A DNA stretch of 12,571 nt from Bacteroidales bacterium (GCA_021443605.1 JABUTQ010000317.1:1-12571), one strand, 5' to 3'; counted from the stretch's first letter, positions 1 through 6,798 are shown. The notes: generated by a model not told the origin, from the letters alone. A program made the numbers and translations.

Positions 1-11
1 TGGTGTGCAAT

Positions 12-78
12 GAGATCCTTCGGGCTAAAGCCCTCAGGATGACGAGTCCGTCATTCTGAGGCGTAGCCGAAGAATCTC
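12..78. repeat. Imperfect palindromic repeat, probably dispersed
   Basis: Two arms, about 12-44 and 49-78, are near reverse complements of each other around a 4-base centre. Both arms begin GAGAT(C/T)CTTCGG and end TCAG(G/A)ATGACG when read in the same sense. They differ by a few substitutions and by three bases missing in the right arm. The left arm also contains its own small hairpin (GGGCT/AGCCC). It lies just past the stop of the minus-strand gene ending at 94. I recall similar palindromes as multicopy intergenic elements in many bacterial genomes, but copy number cannot be seen here. It has no T run, so it is not a classical intrinsic terminator, although the RNA would fold strongly. Confidence 0.7.
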
Positions 79-93
79 CCCGAATAGCGCTGC

Positions 94-1389
94 TTATTTG
101 CAGACCATAATGTCTAAAATCATAGCATCGGTCTGAGTCATTCCTTGTGAGCCGATGCGTCCGAGATTTGATATCGTCTTTTCGATGTCTTCTTCTATAA
201 TCCCCTCATTTGAAGATATTTGTATCCCTTCAAGGGCGAGAATTGCAGATTGTACAGAAGAGGCTACTCCGGAAGCCACTTTCATTGCGCATCCAACTTT
301 TGCCCCGTCGCACACCATCCCTGTGATGTTTCCGGTCATATTCTTTATGGCGGCACAGACGGCATCATATCCTCCACCCATAAGATAGACGATTCCGCAA
401 GATGAACCGGTAGAGGCGATTACACATCCGCAAAGGGCAGAAAGCTTGCCGAGGTATCCCTTGATGTGGATTGCTATCAAGTGACTGAGAGTGAGGGCTC
501 TAATCAGTTGTTCGTGAGACGATCCCAACTGCTTTGCCATTGAAATGACAGGCATTGTAACGGTGATTCCCTGGTTTCCGCTGCCGGAATTGCTCATAGC
601 CGGCAGGGTGGAGCCTGCCATACGGGCATCTGATGCGGCGGCTGTGCGGGACATACAATAGAGAAGCTGTCCGTCCCCCATAATTCCGTCGTATTTCTTG
701 CTCAAAAGCGTTTTTCCAACCTTCAGGCCATAATCGTGAGCCAACCCTTCGTCGGCAAGGGCTTCGTTGAGAGTGATGGAATCTTCTATGAATGAGAGGA
801 TCTCCAATGGGGCGGTTGTCGCAAACTCGAAAATTTCCTTTACGGTGATGGTTTGCGAGATGTCTTTTGCCGGCTCTTTCTTATCCTCCTGATTGTCGGA
901 TGCCTGCTTCTTTTCGGCAGAGAACATTACTTTGCCGTCTTCGGTAATTTCAACAATATTGTCGTGGCTTCCCGAGATTACGGCAGAAGCAGAGTGGTCA
1001 TCGCCTTCGATTACAGCTTTTACATATAATTTTTCTGTGGTGTCGGCAACGTGTACCTTCACAATGCCAAGAAGTTCTTTAGCTTTTGCAAGTGCCTCTG
1101 CATTAATGTCTTTGAGTACTTCAAGACCATACTTGCTGTGCCCGCAGGTGACTCCGAGTGCAGTTGCGATGTCGAGGCCAACCATCCCTGTGCCGGGGAT
1201 ACCCACTCCCATCCCGTTCTTGAGGATATTCGGACTCACGGCAACGTCTATGAGTGCCGGCCTGCAGCTTTTGGTAAAATGTTCTGCGGCGGCTGCCACG
1301 GCAAGTGCCACTGCTATCGGCTCTGTGCATCCGAGAGCCGGTTTTACCTCTCTGTGAAGCAGTTGTATGAAAGTATCGTTGTTTGCCAT
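94..1389 (-). CDS. CyuA/YhaM (UPF0597) family protein, probable L-cysteine desulfidase
   Basis: This 431-residue cytosolic protein belongs to the UPF0597/YhaM family, related to the alpha subunit of iron-sulfur serine dehydratases. Characterised members (archaeal L-cysteine desulfidase, E. coli CyuA) break L-cysteine into pyruvate, ammonia and sulfide using an oxygen-sensitive Fe-S cluster. Visible family marks are the N-terminal ALGCTEP motif (Cys21), the SNSGSGNQG segment (residues 267-274) and a C-terminal Cys-rich region (Cys320, 322, 331, 360, 367) containing GCVIASTGSSCG and CDGAKVGCAMK, likely cluster ligands. A charged low-complexity linker sits near residues 158-178. Length is normal for the family (E. 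coli about 436). No signal peptide is present. The ATG lies 2 bases after the stop of the small secreted protein gene, so the two are probably co-transcribed. Desulfidase activity is inferred from the family; another amino acid dehydratase activity is possible. Confidence 0.85.
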   Translation of the reverse strand: MANNDTFIQLLHREVKPALGCTEPIAVALAVAAAAEHFTKSCRPALIDVAVSPNILKNGMGVGIPGTGMVGLDIATALGVTCGHSKYGLEVLKDINAEALAKAKELLGIVKVHVADTTEKLYVKAVIEGDDHSASAVISGSHDNIVEITEDGKVMFSAEKKQASDNQEDKKEPAKDISQTITVKEIFEFATTAPLEILSFIEDSITLNEALADEGLAHDYGLKVGKTLLSKKYDGIMGDGQLLYCMSRTAAASDARMAGSTLPAMSNSGSGNQGITVTMPVISMAKQLGSSHEQLIRALTLSHLIAIHIKGYLGKLSALCGCVIASTGSSCGIVYLMGGGYDAVCAAIKNMTGNITGMVCDGAKVGCAMKVASGVASSVQSAILALEGIQISSNEGIIEEDIEKTISNLGRIGSQGMTQTDAMILDIMVCK

Positions 1390-1391
1390 AT

Positions 1392-1823
1392 CTATTTTTT
1401 ATCTGTTGTTTGTTTTGCTTGAGCCGCTTTTGCGAGCCTCTTGTCTCTCTTTTGCTTCTCCTTTCCGTTGGCCGATTTCATATATTTTTGCCACTGCTCT
1501 TCTGTGAAAATCTTCTCGATTCCTTTGTCCATAATGTCCATCCATTTGTCTGAAACAGCCTGGTAGGTGTTGGTGTTCCACATTCCGGCCTTGCGGAGCC
1601 CTTGCATTTCAGCATCCATTGCAGGAAGGTCGTGCTGGTAGAGAGAGTCTATCCGGAACAGCTGGACTGCATCGAGATTGAATCTTTTTTGAAATGCATC
1701 TGCTTGTTTTTCAGCTATTTCTGCAAAATCTATCGGTTCTTGTTGTTGAGGGTCCTGCGCGGCGGCATTGAACGACGCGTATACCATAAGGGCAACGATT
1801 GCCAGAGTTTTTAAAATCTTCAT
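1392..1823 (-). CDS. Small secreted protein of unknown function
   Basis: I do not recognise a named family. From the chosen ATG the product is 143 residues. It starts MKILK, followed by a hydrophobic stretch ending ASFNAAAQ, a clear Sec signal peptide with likely cleavage after about residue 22. An in-frame ATG four codons upstream (1835) would only add MLSD before the signal peptide, so the inner start is preferred. The mature part is a mostly helical-looking domain rich in Phe, Gln and Trp (FQKRFNLDAVQLFRIDSLY, then FTEEQWQKYMKS), ending in a strongly basic Lys/Arg/Ala tail. The pattern of a residue run followed by 'T-E-E-Q' loosely recalls periplasmic LTxxQ-type helical proteins, but this is weak. 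It precedes the cysteine desulfidase-like gene by 2 bases and is divergent from the C69 dipeptidase. Confidence 0.75.
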   Translation of the reverse strand: MKILKTLAIVALMVYASFNAAAQDPQQQEPIDFAEIAEKQADAFQKRFNLDAVQLFRIDSLYQHDLPAMDAEMQGLRKAGMWNTNTYQAVSDKWMDIMDKGIEKIFTEEQWQKYMKSANGKEKQKRDKRLAKAAQAKQTTDKK

Positions 1824-1859
1824 ATCAGATAACATACTGTAATCATTTAAGGTTAAAGG

Positions 1860-1891
1860 TTTGCATTTGATAATGCATAATCGTAACTTCG
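1860..1891 (+). promoter_or_regulatory. Bacteroidota-type promoter for the C69 dipeptidase gene
   Basis: TTTG at 1860-1863 is followed after exactly 20 bases by TAACTTCG at 1884-1891, one mismatch from the phylum consensus TAnnTTTG. The ATG follows 27 bases later. A short inverted repeat, GCATT-TGAT-AATGC at 1863-1876, sits in the spacer and could bind a regulator. Confidence 0.6.
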
Positions 1892-1896
1892 CAACA

Positions 1897-1904
1897 CAAA
1901 TTTA
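1897..1904 (-). promoter_or_regulatory. Weak candidate -7 element for the minus-strand pair
   Basis: Read on the minus strand this is TAAATTTG, a full match to the Bacteroidota -7 pattern TAnnTTTG, 73 bases ahead of the chosen start at 1823. The -33 position (minus-strand TTTT, near 1924-1927) only matches three of four bases and lies inside the divergent gene. It is a candidate only. Confidence 0.25.
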
Positions 1905-1918
1905 TACAAATAATCGAT

Positions 1919-3616
1919 ATGGAAAAAAGATTTAAGATAACGTTGGCAATTATTGCCGCTGTTTTTGCGGGCACTATATCTTCAGATGCCTGTACAAATG
2001 TTTTGGTTACGAAAGGGGCTTCGAAAGACGGCTCGGTGATGGTTACTTACGCGGCCGATTCTCACCAGCTCTACGGAGAGCTATATTTCAAGAAGGCGTC
2101 AGATTGGGCAGCCGGCTCTTTGTTGGATGTATATTGCTGGGATGAAGGTAATTACCTTGGTCAGATTCCTCAAATTCCCCATACTTATCAGACTGTGGGA
2201 AATATGAACGAGTATCAGCTTACAATCACCGAAACAACTTTTGGCGGTGTGAGAGGATTGGCAAACAAGAACGGAATAATTGATTATGGCTCACTTATTT
2301 ATATCACACTTCAACGTGCAAAGACCGCCCGCGAGGCCATAGCAGTGATGGACGAACTTACCCAGACCTATGGCTATGCTTCCGGCGGGGAATCTTTCTC
2401 AATTGCAGACAAGAATGAAGTCTGGATTATGGAGATGGTTGGAAAAGGAGAAGAGAAGGGCTCCGTATGGGTTGCAGTCCGTATTCCGGACGGATATGTG
2501 AGCGCTCACGCAAACCAGAGCCGCATCCACAAATTCGATCAGAAAGATCCTGACAACTGCCTCTATTCCAAGGATGTAATCACCTTCGCAAAAAAGAAGG
2601 GGCTTTACAAGGGTAGTGACAAGGATTTCAGTTTCTGCGACACTTACTGCCCTGCCGATTTCAGCGGACTCCGCAGTTGCGAGGCTCGCGTGTGGGCAGC
2701 CTTCAACATTATGGGTAAAGGGAAGTTTGTATGGGAAGATGCATCAGGCAGTCACAGCGAGTCTGCCGACAGCTATCTCGATTTTGCTATGGGAAACAAC
2801 ACCACCCACAAGATGCCTCTCTATATCAAACCTGCAGAAAAGCTTGGAGTTCACGAAGTTGCGGACATTATGCGCGACCATTACGAGGGTACGCCGATGG
2901 ATATGACACAGGATGTTGGCGCAGGGCCGAACCATCTGCCGTACAGATGGCGTCCGATGTCGTGGAAAGTGGATGGTGCAGAGTATGTCCACGAGCGCGC
3001 GATTGCTACTCAGCAGACCGGTTTCTGGATTCTCTGTCAAAGCCGCAGTTGGCTTCCCGACGAGGTGGGCGGAATCCTCTGGTTTGGAGTTGATGATGCT
3101 GCAACTTCTCCTCTCACACCGGTTTATACGAATATCATCTCTGTTCCCGAGTATTTTGAAGTTGGCAACGGAAGTATGATTGAGTATTCTCCCACATCTG
3201 CATTCTGGCAGACAAACAAAGTCACCCATTTCGCATATCTGATGTACGACCGCGTGGCTCCCGTCATTCGTGAAAAGATTTACCAATACGAAGACGAATG
3301 CTTCAAGGCTGTTACCGCTACCGATGCCAAAGTGCTCAGCATGTTGAGAAACAGTAATATCGATGGAGCGAAGACAGCTATGACAAATATGGTAAACGAT
3401 CTTGCCACACAATATTTTAATAACTGGAAAGTGCTTGAGAATGACCTTCTTGTGAAGTTTATGGATGGAAACGTGAAGGTGCAGAATCCCGATGGTACAT
3501 ATAAGATTCACACCGAAGGGACAGCCATACCTGCAAGTCCGGCACATCCCGCCTTCCCCGAGAGATGGCTTCGCGGAATCGTGAACGACCACGGCGAGAC
3601 TGTTAAAGTCAAATAA
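1919..3616 (+). CDS. Secreted dipeptidase, peptidase family C69 (PepD-like)
   Basis: The 565-residue product is a family C69 (formerly U34) dipeptidase, an Ntn hydrolase that cleaves dipeptides with its N-terminal cysteine after processing. A hydrophobic leader (residues about 5-22) ends SSDA, directly before CTNVLVTKGASKDGS. Cys25 would thus become the free N-terminal nucleophile, as in the family. Other family hallmarks are YASGGESFSIADKNEVWIMEM (with one residue swap from member to member), the region HANQSRIHKF, and the PVYTNI segment near residue 400. Length is typical. The leader suggests export to periplasm or surface, so it would process peptides outside the cytoplasm. It has its own promoter and is divergent from the cysteine desulfidase-like pair, which hints at a shared role in peptide and amino acid use. 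The peptide preference cannot be read from the sequence. Confidence 0.92.
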   Translation: MEKRFKITLAIIAAVFAGTISSDACTNVLVTKGASKDGSVMVTYAADSHQLYGELYFKKASDWAAGSLLDVYCWDEGNYLGQIPQIPHTYQTVGNMNEYQLTITETTFGGVRGLANKNGIIDYGSLIYITLQRAKTAREAIAVMDELTQTYGYASGGESFSIADKNEVWIMEMVGKGEEKGSVWVAVRIPDGYVSAHANQSRIHKFDQKDPDNCLYSKDVITFAKKKGLYKGSDKDFSFCDTYCPADFSGLRSCEARVWAAFNIMGKGKFVWEDASGSHSESADSYLDFAMGNNTTHKMPLYIKPAEKLGVHEVADIMRDHYEGTPMDMTQDVGAGPNHLPYRWRPMSWKVDGAEYVHERAIATQQTGFWILCQSRSWLPDEVGGILWFGVDDAATSPLTPVYTNIISVPEYFEVGNGSMIEYSPTSAFWQTNKVTHFAYLMYDRVAPVIREKIYQYEDECFKAVTATDAKVLSMLRNSNIDGAKTAMTNMVNDLATQYFNNWKVLENDLLVKFMDGNVKVQNPDGTYKIHTEGTAIPASPAHPAFPERWLRGIVNDHGETVKVK

Positions 3617-3618
3617 AT

Positions 3619-3649
3619 TTTGGTAATACGGCAACGTTTTATACCTTTG
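3619..3649 (+). promoter_or_regulatory. Strong Bacteroidota-type promoter for rpsP operon
   Basis: TTTG at 3619-3622, a 19-base spacer and TACCTTTG at 3642-3649 match the phylum's housekeeping promoter consensus (TTTG, 19-21, TAnnTTTG) without mismatch. It starts immediately after the dipeptidase stop codon. Transcription would begin near 3655, giving a leader of about 60 bases. A perfect 10-base palindrome (TTCTCGAGAA, 3658-3667) lies at the start of that leader. The region just before the ATG is A/T-rich with no Shine-Dalgarno sequence. Confidence 0.8.
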
Positions 3650-3713
3650 CGCACCTTTTCTCGAGAAGATAAGGAAGTTAACCAAATTATTAACTTTAAA
3701 TCAAGTATTTAAA

Positions 3714-4268
3714 ATGGCTGTTAAAATTCGCCTTGCACGCCACGGAAAGAAAAATTATGCTTTCTATCATATCGTGGTAACAGACGTACACTCGCCTCGC
3801 GATGGACGTTACATTGAACAAATCGGAGTTTATAATCCCAACACCAATCCTGCAAACATCGTAGTTGATGGTGACCGCGCACTCTATTGGCTCAACAATG
3901 GTGCTCAGCCTTCTCCTACCTGCCGCCGTATCCTCTCTTACGAGGGTGTCCTTCTCAAGAAACATCTTGAGGGTGGTGTTCGCAAGGGAGCTTTCTCTGC
4001 AGAAGTTGCAGAACAGAAATGGAATGCCTGGAAGGCAGAGAAAGATGCAAAGGTTGCTTCAAAGAAACAATCTGTCGCTTCTGCAAAGATTGAGGCCGTA
4101 AAGAGCGCAAAAGCTGCTGAGGCCAAGGTAAATGCAGACAGAGCAGAGGCTATTGCAAAGCGCAAAGCTGAAGAGGCTGCCGCAAAGGCCGCTGAAGAGG
4201 CTGCTGCCAAAGCTGCCGCTGAAGAAGCTGCTGCAGCTGAGACTGCTGAACCTGCCGCTGAGGCATAG
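3714..4268 (+). CDS. rpsP: 30S ribosomal protein S16 with long C-terminal extension
   Basis: The first 80 or so residues are a canonical S16: MAVKIRLARHGKKNYAFYHI, then DGRYIEQIGVYNPN, then RALYWLNNGAQPSPTCRRIL. S16 binds 16S rRNA in the body of the small subunit and is needed for 30S assembly. The protein is 184 residues, about twice the length of the E. coli protein (82). The extra part, from about residue 100, is almost entirely Ala, Lys and Glu and is predicted to form a long charged helix. Such tails are common in S16 of Bacteroidota, so this is not a fusion or assembly error. It is the first gene after the strong promoter. rimM follows after 18 bases, the usual partner in the rpsP-rimM-trmD-rplS order, though trmD and rplS are not here. 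Confidence 0.97.
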   Translation: MAVKIRLARHGKKNYAFYHIVVTDVHSPRDGRYIEQIGVYNPNTNPANIVVDGDRALYWLNNGAQPSPTCRRILSYEGVLLKKHLEGGVRKGAFSAEVAEQKWNAWKAEKDAKVASKKQSVASAKIEAVKSAKAAEAKVNADRAEAIAKRKAEEAAAKAAEEAAAKAAAEEAAAAETAEPAAEA

Positions 4269-4286
4269 TGTTGCCGTTACCTTGAA

Positions 4287-4748
4287 ATGAAGGTGCTCAA
4301 GTCATACGGAACAAAGGGTGGTGTCATAATCAGTACCCAATATTCTCCGGATGACATTGAAATTGACGAACCGGTATTCATCTGTTTTGATGGATTGCCG
4401 GTTCCTTTTTTTATCGAAGAGTGGTCTGCCAAGGGAAATACCAAGGCTTTTGTGAAATTGGAAGATGTCGATTCTCTCGAAGCAGCTGAGGAGTTGGTGG
4501 GAAGAGAGCTGTTTTTCGAAGATGAGGAATATGAGGAAAACTCTGCAATAGAGGGATTTACGATATTTTCAGAGTCTCGGGAGATGGTCGGAAAAGTGAC
4601 GTCTTTCCTCGATATTCCATCGAATCCGTGCATTGAGGTTCGCAAAAGTGATGGCACCATTGTTGTCCTTCCGTGCCACAAAGACCTCGTCGTTTCGATA
4701 AATCCCGAAAAAAAACAGATTGTTCTCCGTATTCCCGAAGGGCTATGA
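4287..4748 (+). CDS. rimM: Ribosome maturation factor RimM
   Basis: RimM assists maturation of the 30S head by acting on S19 and 16S rRNA. The 153-residue product shows the two expected parts: an N-terminal RimM beta-barrel opening with VLKSYGTKGGV (family pattern K-x-H/Y-G-x-K-G-x-V) and including VKLEDVDSLEAAEELVGRELF, and a C-terminal PRC barrel from about residue 85 ending IVLRIPEGL, the usual RimM terminus. It is shorter than E. coli RimM (182) and starts about ten residues later than most homologues. The ATG at 4287 is the only one available, because the rpsP stop TAG lies in the same frame 21 bases upstream. The sequence is divergent, but the order after rpsP supports the call. The next gene begins 23 bases downstream. 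Confidence 0.93.
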   Translation: MKVLKSYGTKGGVIISTQYSPDDIEIDEPVFICFDGLPVPFFIEEWSAKGNTKAFVKLEDVDSLEAAEELVGRELFFEDEEYEENSAIEGFTIFSESREMVGKVTSFLDIPSNPCIEVRKSDGTIVVLPCHKDLVVSINPEKKQIVLRIPEGL

Positions 4749-4771
4749 TAAACTTTCATATATAACTGATT

Positions 4772-5992
4772 ATGAACAGATTGTTTTTTTCATTGGCTTT
4801 GCTGGTCCTCTCTTTCGTCGTTGCTCCCGCGCAGGGAGTTGACGGAGATTGGCACGGGGCATTGAGCGTGGGGTCTGCAAAACTGAATCTGGTATTTCAT
4901 TTTTCAGAAGGGAAATGCACGATGGACAGCCCAGACCAGGGAGCAAAGGGGATTCCGGCAGAACTGCTTTATAATGAGAACGATTCTTTGTCGGTGACAG
5001 TGTCTGCCATTGGAGCTGCATATCGGGCAAGGCTTTCCGAAGGGAAACTGCTCGGCACTTTCTCGCAAAATGGAATGTCTTTCAAGTTGGATATGGTTCC
5101 GGGAGGAATTGTCCGTAACCGTCCTCAAACTCCGACACCTCCGCTTCCGTATCAGACACAGGAAATATCATTCAAGAACGAGGAGGATGGGGCAACCCTT
5201 ACCGGTACTCTCACAACTCCTTTCTTTGTCAAAAACGCCCCTCTCGTGGTTTTCGTGTCAGGCAGCGGGCAACAGAACAGGGATGAGGAACTGTTTGAGC
5301 ACAAGCCGTTTGCAGTGATTGCCGACAGACTCGCAAAGCTGGGAATCGCTTCATTCCGCTATGACGACCGCGGGGTTGGAAAATCGGACGGGATACGTGC
5401 CGACCTCACCACAGACGATTTCAAAAAAGATGCTCTGTGCGCCATAAAAATGTTGAGAGAGAAGGGGTACGGCAAGATTGGGATAATCGGTCACAGCGAA
5501 GGTGGTTTGATTGCCTTTATGATTGCGGGGGAGCAACCTTCTTCAGTCGATTTCATCGTTTCTCTTGCCGGCTCTGCCGTGAGCGGGGAAAAGATTCTCA
5601 TCCGTCAGGTTATGGATCAGGCCAAGAGACTCGGACAGGAAATTACCACAGCTCAGGCAAAGGCAAATGTGCAGATGACGGCATCTTCACAGCCGTGGTA
5701 CGACTTTTTTGTTAAGTATGATCCTGCAGCGGCAATCGGTAAGATTCAGTGTCCCGTCTATGCCGCCAACGGCTCAAAGGACGTGCAAGTGTATGCAGAT
5801 GAGAACATTGGCGCTTTGAAAAAACTGCTCAATGTGAAGCCGGAAGACAGAATCATAGTTTATGAGGGGCTCAACCATCTTTTTCAACACGCCTCAACAG
5901 GGCAGCCGGAAGAGTATGCAGAGATAGAGGAGACTTTCTCCGAAGAGGTAATCTCAGATATTTCAGAATGGATTAAAACGATAAGCAAATGA
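4772..5992 (+). CDS. Secreted alpha/beta hydrolase (serine esterase/peptidase-like)
   Basis: This 406-residue protein has a Sec signal peptide (MNRLFFSLALLVLSFVVAPAQG), a small N-terminal beta domain (about 24-110, beginning GDWHGAL and resembling domains that precede some exported hydrolases) and a C-terminal alpha/beta hydrolase fold from about 130. The nucleophile elbow is GHSEGG with Ser242. A probable acid is Asp337 in NGSKDVQV and the catalytic His is His369 in EGLNHLF. The oxyanion region is FVSGSGQQNRD, and YDDRGVGKSDG precedes the elbow. This architecture is seen in exported esterases and S9/S33-like hydrolases of Bacteroidota; the substrate cannot be predicted. It lies 23 bases after rimM and its stop overlaps the start of the next gene (ATGA at 5989-5992), so it is probably translated together with scpB. 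Confidence 0.9.
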   Translation: MNRLFFSLALLVLSFVVAPAQGVDGDWHGALSVGSAKLNLVFHFSEGKCTMDSPDQGAKGIPAELLYNENDSLSVTVSAIGAAYRARLSEGKLLGTFSQNGMSFKLDMVPGGIVRNRPQTPTPPLPYQTQEISFKNEEDGATLTGTLTTPFFVKNAPLVVFVSGSGQQNRDEELFEHKPFAVIADRLAKLGIASFRYDDRGVGKSDGIRADLTTDDFKKDALCAIKMLREKGYGKIGIIGHSEGGLIAFMIAGEQPSSVDFIVSLAGSAVSGEKILIRQVMDQAKRLGQEITTAQAKANVQMTASSQPWYDFFVKYDPAAAIGKIQCPVYAANGSKDVQVYADENIGALKKLLNVKPEDRIIVYEGLNHLFQHASTGQPEEYAEIEETFSEEVISDISEWIKTISK

Positions 5993-6798
5993 TTGATATT
6001 AAGATTGATAGCCGCGTCTGCTTCATAGAGATGCAGAATTCGCAGAAGTTGAATTGCCTGAGCACTGAATTGTGCTCGGAAGTGAGTGCAGCCATTAAAG
6101 ATGCCTATGAAAAAGATTGCTGTGCCATTGTTCTGAAGGCACAATGCCGCAATGGCGTATGGAGCGCCGGTCACGATATCCATGAACTCCCAATCGACGG
6201 AAGGGATCCTCTTGCATTCCAAGTGCCTATGGAGGTGTTAATGCATGATATTCAGGATGTCCCTATTCCTGTGATTGCTTATGTGGATGGCACCGTGTGG
6301 GGCGGAGCCTGCGATTTATGCCTCTCGTGCGATATGATTGTCGCCACGGACAATGCCACTTTTGCAATTACACCGGCCAAGATTGGTATCCCTTACAATG
6401 CATCGGGAATTATGCACTTCGTGCGTCAGCTCGGCCCGAATAAGGCACGCGAAATGTTCTTCACAGCCCAGCCGCTTACGGCTATGGAAGCCCTCAATGT
6501 AGGTATGGTAAATCACGTTTCCACCACTGAAAATCTACCGGCACTGCTCGAGGAAAAACTGCTGAACCCTCTCCGCAGAAACTCGATAATAGCCATCAGT
6601 GCCATCAAGAACCAGTTCCGTCTGCTCAACAAGTCGTCTGTTTCTCTCTCGACTGAAGATTTTGAGCTCCTGCAACAGTGGAGAAACAAGGTGTACAGCG
6701 GTCCCGACTACAAAGAGGGCATCAAGTCTTTCCTTGAAAAGCGAGCTCCCAATTTTGTGCTGAGCTCCAAGGATTTGGATGAGCCCGAAGTTGAATAG
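5989..6798 (+). CDS. scpB: Methylmalonyl-CoA decarboxylase (ScpB-like, crotonase superfamily)
   Basis: This 269-residue cytosolic crotonase-fold enzyme aligns with E. coli ScpB (YgfG), which decarboxylates methylmalonyl-CoA to propionyl-CoA without biotin. Shared signatures are SAGHDIHELP followed by GRDPL (about 59-75), VDGTVWGGA, TPAKIGIPYN and, near the end, YKEGIKSFLEKRAPNF. His62 and Tyr136 correspond to the active-site His66 and Tyr140 described for the E. coli enzyme. The protein ends with about 12 extra residues, partly acidic, that E. coli ScpB lacks. It overlaps the hydrolase gene by 4 bases (ATGA). scpA (mutase) and scpC (CoA transferase) are not in the window; Bacteroidales usually carry a mutase elsewhere, so a role in propionate formation is plausible but inferred. 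A more general enoyl-CoA hydratase is less likely given the specific motifs. Confidence 0.85.
   Translation: MIDIKIDSRVCFIEMQNSQKLNCLSTELCSEVSAAIKDAYEKDCCAIVLKAQCRNGVWSAGHDIHELPIDGRDPLAFQVPMEVLMHDIQDVPIPVIAYVDGTVWGGACDLCLSCDMIVATDNATFAITPAKIGIPYNASGIMHFVRQLGPNKAREMFFTAQPLTAMEALNVGMVNHVSTTENLPALLEEKLLNPLRRNSIIAISAIKNQFRLLNKSSVSLSTEDFELLQQWRNKVYSGPDYKEGIKSFLEKRAPNFVLSSKDLDEPEVE

Noticed and set aside
12..78. Intrinsic terminator for the cysteine desulfidase-like gene
   Set aside because: The stem is long and imperfect and no T run follows on the minus strand, so a palindromic repeat is the better description.
893..1357. A 154-codon plus-strand frame opposite the cysteine desulfidase-like gene
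   Set aside because: The Ser/Ala/Thr-rich translation mirrors the opposite strand, and the minus-strand protein carries strong family motifs along its whole length.
2744..3685. A 313-codon open frame on the minus strand opposite the dipeptidase gene
   Set aside because: It is fully antisense to a gene with clear family motifs, its translation is rich in Cys and His with no recognisable domain, and it has no fitting context. It is a shadow of the codon use in the real gene.
4266..4268. Reassigned TAG codon giving an S16-RimM fusion protein
   Set aside because: Other genes here (scpB, the GH9 gene, the amidotransferase-like gene and the small secreted protein) also end in TAG at natural protein ends, so TAG acts as stop.
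4277..4759. A 160-codon minus-strand frame covering almost exactly rimM
   Set aside because: The Ser-rich product has no known motif, while the plus-strand frame ends in the typical RimM terminus and follows rpsP.
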